64,000 nt of DNA. Origin: MFD04580-c1 sp963702995. GTDB taxonomy: Bacteria; Planctomycetota; Phycisphaerae; Tepidisphaerales; Tepidisphaeraceae. The notes under the pieces were generated by a model. That model had not been told where the DNA came from and did no database searches. It saw only the letters and a program-made list of their open reading frames with translations. The stretch lies in NCBI GenBank assembly GCA_963702995.1, contig OY969783.1:62001-126000 (forward strand). Direction: 5' to 3'. Below, in pieces: positions 26,862 through 35,551 of the stretch (the stretch's first letter is position 1; the number at the start of each line of letters is the position of its first letter). The position numbers and the translations under genes were made by a program.

Positions 26862-27938
26862 ACCAGCCGATCGACAAGGACGGCCAGTGAGGCCGTCATC
26901 ATGGCAGAACCACGAAAGTCAGTCGGTGTCGGGTGGTTTCCCGCGTTGTCGTGTTCAGCTTGATCCGCGCGTGAACGCGTCGCGGGCCATCGTGGCCGCA
27001 GGATTGGACGCTGCCAAGGCGGCCGCTTGATCGAAATTGAGGGAAACGCAAGAATTTTTGTTGCACGAGCCGATGCAACAGTGACTACGATCCGATAAAA
27101 GGACTGGGAGGCGTAGGCCTTGGCGAGCTTCTGGCACGGGGCGTGCAAGCTGTAGGTCAGAGAGTTGAACGGCGACATTGGGCCGCAGTGAACGCGCGAG
27201 TTGCTCGTGGCGGTTGGGGCTGGAGGCGGCCGCCGGTTGCAATCCCGGGCTGTTGGTTATCAGAGTTGGTATTGCATCCTGCGATAGATTTGTGACAATG
27301 GCCCTGAAGTACCGGGCCGGCCATCTTTCCTCTGATCCCGAATGTACGACGTGTAGTTTGCCGTGCTCACGCAGCCCTGACGGGGCGAACGGGCGCGGGA
27401 GTGGTCACAAGTCAAATTTCCTATTCCTTCAGCCTTTGCGCGGGGTTGTCGGACGAGACTGTGCTCGGGCGGAGCCCGATGGGTTCATGAGCGGCTGAAG
27501 GCGTGCGCGGCCGCAGGATATCGATCAAGGAAGGTCGATTCGGAATGCTCCCTTCTAGGATAGCCTTGATCGCTCCACATATTGAATGTTTGGAACGGGG
27601 TGGGCTCCGGCACACCCTTCGTCGGGCGGCCACAGGTATGTTGGGCTGGCCCGTAGCCCGCCGCTCCACCGGCGGTATTGGCCTTTCGGTGGTGCCGTAG
27701 GTTGTTTTTCAGAGAATTGTCTTACATGTACGAGTCACCCCGACGGATCCCGGGATGATTCGAGGGAAGGAATGGATCCAGCGGCGGCCGTCTCTCTCCT
27801 GGCCGCGCTAACTGGGCGCCTTGGTTCGTCGCCCGACCCGTACAGGCTCGCCTGTCGGGCCTGGGTACACCAGACACACGTCTTAGCGCGATCGACCATG
27901 GGGGTGAAGGCTTGCCATCCGAGTTTCAAAGGAACCCC
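26862..27938. other. Gene-poor 1.1-kb region
   Basis: No convincing protein gene. The stretch is less G+C-rich around 27040-27110 and 27260-27300. It holds a short hairpin GTTGC/GCAAC near 27060-27079 and a CCTTCAGCC/GGCTGAAGG inverted repeat spanning about 27424-27500. Short frames here lack motifs. It could hide an RNA gene or a long leader of the PilZ gene, but nothing specific can be named. Confidence 0.35.
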
Positions 27939-28277
27939 ATGATGCGTACGAGTGAACGCCGCCCTCCGGTGACCCTACAGTCTCCGGTGATCCCCGATCG
28001 GCGGCGCGATAGCCGCAAGCCCCTGCAGAGCAAGGCCGTCTTGACTGTCCTGGACGGGCCGACCGCCAACAGCGTCCATGACGTGCTGACTCGCGATATG
28101 TCGTTCAGCGGCGTGTCGTTCCAGCTTCGGGATGAGTTGTCGGTCGGCCAGAGCTGCCGCCTCGATGTGGCCGGCCCGGGCAGTTCGGCCTCCCATCACT
28201 TTTGCGAAGTCGTCCGCTCGCGGCCGCTGAGCAACGGAAAGTTTGAGATGGCGGTCCAGTTCCGCAAGCACGCCTGA
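27939..28277 (+). CDS. PilZ-domain protein
   Basis: About 112 residues from the ATG at 27939, preceded by AAAGGA. PilZ motifs: DRRRDSRKPL near the N-terminus and DMSFSGVSFQL about 45 residues later, then CEVVRSRPLSNGKFEMAVQFRK. A stand-alone cyclic di-GMP receptor domain, like the one at 15431 but only distantly similar. It may act on surface structures or motility. The long gene-free region upstream could carry its regulatory leader. Confidence 0.82.
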   Translation: MMRTSERRPPVTLQSPVIPDRRRDSRKPLQSKAVLTVLDGPTANSVHDVLTRDMSFSGVSFQLRDELSVGQSCRLDVAGPGSSASHHFCEVVRSRPLSNGKFEMAVQFRKHA

Positions 28278-28479
28278 CGGTCACCCCAAGACGCGCACCT
28301 CCGCTTAGACTGTCCCCAAACCTGTACGGGCCGGCCGCTCCCCCTTCGGCGAGACGTCGGCCCGGCCCCAGCTCTCCTCCTGTCCGCGACGATTACGCGG
28401 ATGCGCCAACTCCCTGCCATGAAGAAGGCGGGTCGCTCGCATCCCGGCCGTGTGGCGGGAACAATCCCAGCGGCTCGCG

Positions 28480-29304
28480 TCAGTCCGGTGTGGACAAGAG
28501 GATCGCCTGGAAGTCGGTCGTCAGAAGTGTAACGCTCCCGGGGGAGATGCCGGTGGTAACCAGCGTGGCGTGAAGGGCGGTCACCACGGCATTGACGGCG
28601 GCCGATGCGACGGATGAGCTGTTCACGGCGTCAAGCGCGTCCGCGGCGATCCTTGACTGTTGCTTCCGTGACAGGGCGCCGGAATCAAAAACGCCCGCGA
28701 AGTCCGCCGCGAACGAGCCCAGCGCGTCGGTGGACGGCTTGCCGGTGGCCCGGCCGGCAATGAGAAGGTCGTCAGAAAGGGCCTGGACCTGTGTTTCGGT
28801 CGCCGCGGCGGGGGCGAGGATGCCCGCGAAGTCGCCCAGCAGCTTTCTCGTGTTCAGTTTCAGCGCTTCCTCGGCCGCCTTCGTGTCCGTCTTGAGGAGC
28901 TTCGTGTCACGGTCGGCGGCGCGATGATCGGCGTTCAGGGTTTCTTTGGAATGGGCCGAGTCCGTGCTGATCCTGGCCTTGGCGGCCGCGACATCCCCTA
29001 TGAGCTTGAGCGCGTCCGCCTGCAGCGTTGCCTGATCCTTCGCGAGCGCGGTGGGGTGTTTTTTGTCGGTCCTGGTCTGTTTCTTGTCGGCGCTGACGAC
29101 CGCTTTGTCCGCCCGGTTGATCGCGTCCAGGGACTGCTTGTCGGACGCGAGCAGCGCCTTGAATGTCGCCTTATCGTTCGCAGTGGTGGCGGCGTCGGCG
29201 TCGATCTTCGCCTGATCGGCTTTCACCGCGGCGTCGTTTGCGACGATCGGGAAGCCGGTCGAAAAGAGCTTGCGCCGTTCAAGGGGTTCGATATAAGAGC
29301 CCAT
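28480..29304 (-). CDS. Helical Ala/Lys/Asp-rich protein with EPLERRKLFS N-terminus
   Basis: A 274-residue protein beginning MGSYIEPLERRKLFSTGFP. The EPLERRxLFS start is a recurring N-terminal signature of planctomycete surface or extracellular proteins. From residue 20 to about 200 it is almost wholly charged and Ala-rich, with repeats such as KADQAKIDADAAT, ADKAVVSADKKQTRTDKK and RAADRDTKLLKTDTKAAEEAL that suggest a long coiled coil. GGAG precedes the ATG at 29304; the frame runs on upstream to 29718 but without coding signs. Function unknown; a structural or cell-surface role is inferred. Confidence 0.72.
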   Translation of the reverse strand: MGSYIEPLERRKLFSTGFPIVANDAAVKADQAKIDADAATTANDKATFKALLASDKQSLDAINRADKAVVSADKKQTRTDKKHPTALAKDQATLQADALKLIGDVAAAKARISTDSAHSKETLNADHRAADRDTKLLKTDTKAAEEALKLNTRKLLGDFAGILAPAAATETQVQALSDDLLIAGRATGKPSTDALGSFAADFAGVFDSGALSRKQQSRIAADALDAVNSSSVASAAVNAVVTALHATLVTTGISPGSVTLLTTDFQAILLSTPD

Positions 29305-29523
29305 GCCGTTCTCCGGTGCGGGCGGCCGGCATCGGCGCGCCCAACGAGCCCATATCGGCCATCCTTCGCTCAGCGGATCAGTTTGGTTGACTGTAGCGGC
29401 CCCCCGGCGCTTGCACCGCCTGTTTAGCCCCGAGGGCTGCTCGTCCGCTCGAGGCGGCGCGGGTGCGAACGTGCGGCCGGGGGCAAAGTTCCGATCGGGA
29501 TACGGGGGCGGTAGAGTGGGGGG

Positions 29524-31995
29524 ATGAGCGTCTGGCCCCGAGTCGCGGCGATCAGCCCCTTCGGCCCCATCTTCGCGAAAGAGTTGCGGATCACGTCGCG
29601 GCGACGGCGGAGCTACATGCTGCGCGTGGCCTACTTGGGCCTCCTGCTTCTCGCGCTGTCGATGGCCTACGCGGCCGCCGGCCAGCGGGGCGGGGGCGTC
29701 GCCCAGCAAATGCAACAACAGGCCGAGCTGGGCGAGGCGTTTTTCGGGACGTTCGCGGGGTTCTGCGTGATCAGCATGGGCCTGCTCGGCCCGGTCTTGA
29801 CATCCACCGCGATCGGCTCGGAGCGGCTGGCGAAAACACTGCCCGTTCTATTGATGACCCCAATCACCGCCTGGCAGATCGTCAGCGGCAAGTTGTTCAG
29901 CCGACTCCTGGCGGCCCTGACGCTTCTGGGGCTTAGCTTGCCCGTCCTGGCGCTGGTGCGCCTTCTCGGCGGGGTCGAGCTAGGGCAGATGGTCGGAGTG
30001 ATGTGCCTGTGCACCTCATTCGCCCTCTGTTCGGCGGCGATTGGGCTCTTCTTCTCGTGCATGATGAACCGGGCGTACGCCGTGATCCTGATGTCGTATG
30101 GCGTCATGCTCTTCCTGTACGCGTTCATCCCGTTCGTCCTCGCGCTGATCGTTCGCGATTCTTCAACGGCGGGGAATTCGGTGCTGGAAGGGCTGCTGAA
30201 CTCACATCCCATCATGGCGACGTTCTACTGCGCGATGCCGCAGGGGTGGCCCCGGGCGGGCTTCGGAACTGGCGCCCTGCCGCCCTGGGCCGTCTGCTCG
30301 ATCATTCAAGTGGCGGGAACAGCGGTCCTCCTGTCGCTCTGCTCGTTGATGATCCGCCGATTCGCCCGCGGCGCGGGGGAGCGGCCGGCGGCGGTGTCGC
30401 CCGATGCCTATATCCCGCTCGCCCGAACCGCGACCCCCGTGCCGCCGCCGCCGCTCGACTTGCCGGCCGCGTCGGCCGATCCGCGTCTCAACGGCGATGC
30501 GTCGGGAGAAGGCGCTGCCCGACCACCGACGCTCCCCCCGACGCCGCCGGCCGCGCCACCGCCGCTCCCTTCCCAGCGGGTGTTGCCGTATCACGCCGGG
30601 AGGACGGGGCCGGCGCGGGCCCGGGAGGTTTCGGACAACCCGATTCTCTGGCGCGAGGTCCGGCGGCCGCTGATGCCGAAGAAGTGGATGCGCGTCGCCG
30701 GGTCGATCGTCGCCGTCGGGCTTCTGCTCATCACCTACGCGATGTTGGCCTCCAGCAACAGCTACCGATCCCACAACCTGCTGGCCGACCCGGACGAGCA
30801 AATCGGCTTCGCGATCGTCTTCGCGGCTCTCATCTGGCTGCTGGCGGCCGTCTTCTCCGCCACCGCGATCGCCTCGGAGAAAGAGAGCGACACCTGGACA
30901 TTGCTTCTGGCGACGCCCCTGTCCGGCCGGGCGATCGTCTGGGGAAAGGTGGGAGGCCTGGGCCGTCGGCTCGTCTGGCCGATGGCGCTGGTGGTCGCGC
31001 ATTTCGCGGTCTTCGCCCTGTTCGGCGTCATCAGCCCGCTGGTCGTCCTGCTGGTCCTGTGGGTGATCCCGACCTTCAACAGCGTGTGGGTCGCGGTGGG
31101 GTTGTACCTGTCGCTGCGGATGAAAAAGGTGACTTCCGCCGTCATGATAAACCTGATGTTGGCGGTCGTGCTTTACGCGGGCACGCCGGCCGTCCTGTAC
31201 ATCATCGCCAGCGTGCTGAGAATTAACGACCGGGTGGCCCAGCACGCGTTCTGGGTGCTGCCGTACTTCTACCTGGGGGCGGGGATCTCGGGCATCAACG
31301 ACAACTTCGGGTATTCGCCCTGGATGAGCAGGGCTCAGAGCGACGTCGGCTTTGACTTGCCGCAAGGGACGCACTCGAGTGGCTGGATGTTCCTTCTGGC
31401 CGTCTTCGGTTTCGGCTGCGCGATTTTGACAGCGGCCTATTTCATCGTCGCGCAGACCGCGGCGAACTTTGACGAGATCGTCGGCCGCGCCGGCGCTCAT
31501 GCCCACACCGGCTCATTCGATTCCGACGAAGCGGTGATCGCTCCCGGCAGCACCGGCTATCCGAGCTTTGTCCGCCGTCTGGCCGCCGGCGCGATCGACC
31601 TGCTGATCGTTCAGGGCGGCTGCATGTTCCTGGGCGCGCTGGTGGGGATCGCCCGGCTTCTGATCGGCAACGAATACATGGGCCGCTACCAGGGTGAGGC
31701 GTTGCTGCAGGACTACGTGCTGGACGGCCTCTTCGCGAGCATCGTGATCGGTTGGCTCTACTTCACGATTTTCGAGCGGTCGCGATTGAGGGCAACGCCC
31801 GGCAAGCTGCTGCTGGGGTCATTCGTCACCGATGCCGACGGTCGCAGGGTCTCGTTCGGGCAGGCGAGTCGCCGGTATGTCGCGAAGCTGGGGTCGATCG
31901 CGGCCGCCGGTATCGGCTACATCACGGTTCTCAAGACGCCCCAGAAGCGGGCGTTCCACGATCTCATGGCCGGAACGCTGGTTCTGAAGCGATGA
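29524..31995 (+). CDS. Double ABC-2-type permease fused to RDD domain
   Basis: An 823-residue membrane protein. Residues 1-285 form one ABC-2-type permease (PFGPIFAKELRITSRRRR, then about six helices). A Pro/Ala-rich cytoplasmic linker follows (about 286-360). A second ABC-2-like unit starts at DNPILWREVRRPLMPKKW and contains ATAIASEKESDTWTLLLATPLSGRAIVWGK. From about 680 an RDD domain follows: YPSFVRRLAAGAIDLLIVQGG, RATPGKLLLGSFVTDADGR and KRAFHDLMAGTLVLKR. Such permeases export or remodel envelope material with a separate ATPase, which is not encoded nearby. G-rich GGGGGG precedes the ATG. Confidence 0.82.
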   Translation: MSVWPRVAAISPFGPIFAKELRITSRRRRSYMLRVAYLGLLLLALSMAYAAAGQRGGGVAQQMQQQAELGEAFFGTFAGFCVISMGLLGPVLTSTAIGSERLAKTLPVLLMTPITAWQIVSGKLFSRLLAALTLLGLSLPVLALVRLLGGVELGQMVGVMCLCTSFALCSAAIGLFFSCMMNRAYAVILMSYGVMLFLYAFIPFVLALIVRDSSTAGNSVLEGLLNSHPIMATFYCAMPQGWPRAGFGTGALPPWAVCSIIQVAGTAVLLSLCSLMIRRFARGAGERPAAVSPDAYIPLARTATPVPPPPLDLPAASADPRLNGDASGEGAARPPTLPPTPPAAPPPLPSQRVLPYHAGRTGPARAREVSDNPILWREVRRPLMPKKWMRVAGSIVAVGLLLITYAMLASSNSYRSHNLLADPDEQIGFAIVFAALIWLLAAVFSATAIASEKESDTWTLLLATPLSGRAIVWGKVGGLGRRLVWPMALVVAHFAVFALFGVISPLVVLLVLWVIPTFNSVWVAVGLYLSLRMKKVTSAVMINLMLAVVLYAGTPAVLYIIASVLRINDRVAQHAFWVLPYFYLGAGISGINDNFGYSPWMSRAQSDVGFDLPQGTHSSGWMFLLAVFGFGCAILTAAYFIVAQTAANFDEIVGRAGAHAHTGSFDSDEAVIAPGSTGYPSFVRRLAAGAIDLLIVQGGCMFLGALVGIARLLIGNEYMGRYQGEALLQDYVLDGLFASIVIGWLYFTIFERSRLRATPGKLLLGSFVTDADGRRVSFGQASRRYVAKLGSIAAAGIGYITVLKTPQKRAFHDLMAGTLVLKR

Positions 31996-32343
31996 TCGAA
32001 ACAGTGGCCTCCGACCGAACGCCGGATGCCCCGCGGGGTCGTTCAACATATCGTCCGTTGTTGATAGATGAGTTCGGCGATGCCTCGCGTGGCCGGGCGA
32101 GGCGGTGCGGTAAACTCTGCGCGGCGCTGGATTTGTGGTGTGGGGGAATCGCTTGCCGGGAATTTTGTCCGATGCGATGCGAACCTGCCAGCCACTTCCA
32201 ACATATCCAGAAGAGGATGGGGAAGTTCGGCACGGGGAAGTGGGCAGTCCGGCGCAAATGTTTGCCGTTTTGGTTGAGAAGGGAGGACCCTTCGGACGGC
32301 CGTCGTGCGCGCCGCGTTGATCTACTTGGATAGGTTGTCACCA
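31996..32343. other. Intergenic region after the permease-RDD gene
   Basis: About 350 bases with no convincing gene on either strand. The end, with TTGATCTACTTGGATAGGTTG near 32317, may hold a promoter for the next gene. No terminator was recognised. Confidence 0.3.
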
Positions 32344-32670
32344 ATGGGAGCCAATGTCATGGCCGGCGAAGGTCAAGGGCGGGGTGAAGAGCCTCTTCGA
32401 GGGACCGGCGCGTTTCGATCCCTCGACGTGACGAGTGTGCGTCGGGCGTTGGCGACGCTCCACCAGCAGGTCGCGTGCGGCCGCGGCCGCGTCGAGATCC
32501 GCAGGCGCGGCTGCGACGACGTGTGCGTCATGATTAGCAAAGCCGAACTCGAGGCGCTGGAGAACGCGCTTCACATTCTTTCCGACACGTCCGATTTCAG
32601 GGCGATGTCCGCCATGCTCACCGAGATCGCCGCGGCCGCGAGCGGAGTCACAGCACCCGCGCAGGCGTGA
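32344..32670 (+). CDS. Phd/YefM-like antitoxin-type protein
   Basis: About 108 residues from the ATG at 32344. After a short leader it reads VTSVRRALATLHQQV and then VEIRRRGCDDVCVMISKAELEALENALHILSDTSDFRAMS. The R/K-R-G-x-x-x-x-VM/LISxxELxxLExxLxIL scheme is that of Phd/YefM DNA-binding antitoxins. No RelE/Doc-type toxin is next to it; the following gene is a DUF4288 protein. It may be an orphan or a solitary regulator. The prediction rests on motif similarity only. Confidence 0.62.
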   Translation: MGANVMAGEGQGRGEEPLRGTGAFRSLDVTSVRRALATLHQQVACGRGRVEIRRRGCDDVCVMISKAELEALENALHILSDTSDFRAMSAMLTEIAAAASGVTAPAQA

Positions 32671-32715
32671 CGTGCGCCGGCGAAGAGGCTCTGGGTCAAT
32701 CGGGTGTAGCACAAG

Positions 32716-33138
32716 GTGGGATCGACACCAGTGACGTCGAAAAAAGCAATTCCGTGGCGTAACAAGAGCCCTTACGGTTGGTGGATCGCTTCATATGTCC
32801 AGCGATTCGAATGGAAGGGGGACCGACCGCCAACCGAACGTAGCAAACGTTTGTGTTGGGAAAACACCGTGATCTTGAAAGCTAAGGATCGGGAGATGGC
32901 TTTTCGAAAGGCTACCGCCATCGCGAAGGAAAGCGCCGCGGGGAAATGGGAGCTGCTCGGAAATCCGCCGGTCGATCTGGGCAGATGGGTACTCGAAGGA
33001 TTGACCAGCCTGATGCCAATCTATGAGCCGTTAGAGGATGGCGCGGAAATCCTGTGGGCTGAATTAGGGCACAAGACGCTTGGAGCGGTGCGGAGGCTAA
33101 TCAAGCCCAAAGGCGAACTCGAAGCGTTCAGAGACTGA
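32716..33138 (+). CDS. DUF4288-domain protein
   Basis: A 140-residue protein with WWIASYVQRFEWKGDRPPTE, RLCWENTVILKAKDREMAFRKATAIAKE, then RWVLEGLTSLMPIYEPLEDGAEILW, which fits the DUF4288 pattern (a small soluble domain of unknown function). GTG 32716 is used here; GTG 32731 is an alternative. It follows the Phd-like gene by 45 bases and may be co-transcribed with it. G+C content is noticeably lower than in the neighbours, suggesting recent arrival. Confidence 0.7.
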   Translation: MGSTPVTSKKAIPWRNKSPYGWWIASYVQRFEWKGDRPPTERSKRLCWENTVILKAKDREMAFRKATAIAKESAAGKWELLGNPPVDLGRWVLEGLTSLMPIYEPLEDGAEILWAELGHKTLGAVRRLIKPKGELEAFRD

Positions 33139-33187
33139 TCTTGCGAAAGCGGTCATTCGCGACAAGGCCTCACGCGGACGGGCTCGG

Positions 33188-35429
33188 TTACAAGCGGTCC
33201 CGAAGCCCCTCCACCTGGGGCGGGGGCGCGGGCATGGGAACGGGGGCAGGCACATCTTTGTTCAGCTCGAGCGGTGCGGGTGGCGGGGCGGCCGCGGATT
33301 TCTTCGCCTCTTCGAACACCTTCAGCAACTGCTCGATGTGCCGCTGCCCCTCCGGCGGCTGGGAGGGCTGAAGGCTCTTCAGCACATTGGCGACGGCGGG
33401 GCCAAGGTTCATTAATTCTTCGGCGGCGCGATCGCGCCGCTTCCAGTCGGGATGACTCAGGCTCAGCCACCGTCGCCTTGATCCGGTCCATGACGTCAGC
33501 CGAAGGCTCGGGGTCTGGCTGGCTGTACTGATCGACCAGGCCCACCGGAATGTTGACCGCCGTTCCACACCTGAGCGTGCAGGCGACGGAGTCGCCTTTC
33601 AGGCGGCCGCTCAGGGTGGCCTGGTCCCAAAGGGTCACCTGAACCTCGTTCGGCGAGGCGTTCGCCTCGTCCCCCTTCAGCGTGTCGTTTGGCGCGTGGC
33701 GGAGCGAGCGGACCTCGGCGCCGTTGATCTGGATCGTGTCGAACGCAGTCTCCAGGAGCAGGCGCCCGCCGAGCGTCCCCACGAGGCGATCGCCATTGGT
33801 CAACGCGACCGTGGGCGTCTGGTCGTCGGGGTCTTCCGGGGGCGGCGCGAACTGGAGCCGTGCGAGGGCGGCCGTCGGGAAGCTGATCGGCTGCGACGAC
33901 AAAGGCGCGGATGGCACCGCCGCGGACGATGCGGGCGCCGCGGTTGATGCCGGCGCGGCGGTTGACGCCGGCGCCGCGGAGGGGTTGGTCGTGCGGTTCG
34001 GGCCCGCCCCAAGAATGCCGGCGCCCCTGAGCTGTAGATCGAACGACGCCTTCTCAACCAACCCGGAGAACCTGGACCCGTCGGCAAGGCGGATCCGGTG
34101 GACAGGGTGATCCTCGGCGGCGAAGTCAAGCAGGCTGATCGCTTCGGGCTTAAGGAGCAGCGGCCCATACATGGTCGAAACCCGAACCGGCTCGGACGGC
34201 ATGCGGACCCCGATGCGCTGCCCGTCCCGAAGGAAAGCGAACGGCTTGTCGAACTTCCACTCGTCCAGCTCCCCCGGCCGCTTGCGATACCCGAGCCGGG
34301 TGACCGAATGCAGAGGGATGCTCGTCACCTGTCCGCTGGAGAGCTGAAGCTTGATTGACTCGGACAGGAGCTGGCCGCCAAAGACTTCGCCTTCCCCGGT
34401 GACGAAGAGCTGCATCGGCCGAAACGAGCCGGCGGTCATCATCCCGACGACCCGATCGGCCGGAAGCTCGATCGGGCCGTAAAACGTCTGGAGCCGGTAC
34501 GTCCCCTCCTTGAGTGTGCCGCGCCACTGGTCGCCACCCCGCAGCTCGACCACGTCCAGCAGGCCGCCACGAAGGATCTCGGCGTTGCCAATCAGCTTGT
34601 CGGCGTGGGGGAAGTTCACCACCCCGCGGACGACATCGGCGGGAAGATCGGCGAGATAGTCTTTATCTTTCGTGGACTCGATCAGGGCGGCCGCCTCGTT
34701 CAGCGACCCGCGATGCGTCTGGATATGAACGATCGAGACCGACTTTTTCGCGGGGACTTCAACGTCATCGTAAAAAATGTCAACCTGGTCGGTCGCATCC
34801 CGGAGCTGGAACCGCGGCGACACCTTGGCGCCGCGGCCGGAGCCGATCATTGCCAGGCCGCGCGTGCCATCGAACATTGCGACGCCGTACGTCTTCTTCC
34901 CCTTGCGGGCGTCAACGACTTCCTTGATCCCCTGGATCTGGCCGCCCAGGTTCCAGTTGACGTGAACCTGGGCCTTCACCGCCTGAGGCGTCGGGTTGTC
35001 CAGCGTTTCCATCCAGCGGCACCAACCCTGAGCGGCGTTGACGGTCACGCGGCGGCTGACGATGAGGGTGCCCATGGACGCCGGCGGAAGAAACAGCTCG
35101 TTCCGCCCGGCATCAAGCCCGGCGGTCGGTTGCCCCAGGCTGTATTCCGCATCCCCGACGAGCAGGCGGCCGGCGTTGGCATAAAGATTATTCCCGCCGT
35201 CGCCGATCGTCCCGTTCTGTTGGACATCCCATGAGTTGCCCAGCGAGTCGCGCAGGACGTATGGAAGCGGGACCTGGGCCTGCGGCGCGGCGCGCAGCAT
35301 GCCGCGCATACGGTCGAAAGGCACAAGCGGGTCGGCCCGCGAAGGCAGGAGCGGAGCGAAACAGGCGGCAGCGAAGCAGAGGGCGGCGAGCGTCTTGTGC
35401 TGTCGCCGGGTACGCGTCGAAGATGTCAC
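33188..35429 (-). CDS. Exported beta-repeat protein, paralog 1 (frameshifted)
   Basis: About 745 residues from the GTG at 35429 (AGGA just upstream), with a signal peptide LCFAAACFAPLLPSRA. It contains a beta-rich domain (LPYVLRDSLGNSWDVQQNGTIG, typed to its neighbour's LPYTVQDTLGHQWLIYQ). Repeated modules follow: RGGDQWRGTLKEGTYRLQTFYGPIELPADRVVG, VRMPSEPVRVSTMYGPLLLKPE and VALTNGDRLVGTLGG. The reading frame shifts near 33468; beyond it the chain continues LSHPDWKRRDRAAEELMNLG to the stop at 33188, matching the end of the next paralog. Same strand and order as that paralog, 122 bases apart. Function unknown; an envelope or periplasmic structural role is inferred. Confidence 0.75.
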
Positions 35430-35551
35430 GAATTCCTCATTGCAATTGCGAGCGCCGTCGAAGCCTTGGGCCGGGAAGCGGCACGGCCCGTCGCCCTGGC
35501 GAACAACGCATTGTACGCGCGTGACGCCGGCCGCCCGTAACCCTTCCCCGC

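Noticed and set aside
30202..31506. 434-codon minus-strand frame over the permease-RDD gene
   Set aside because: It is Arg/Asp/Gln-rich without structure; the plus strand has clear membrane helices and the RDD motifs.
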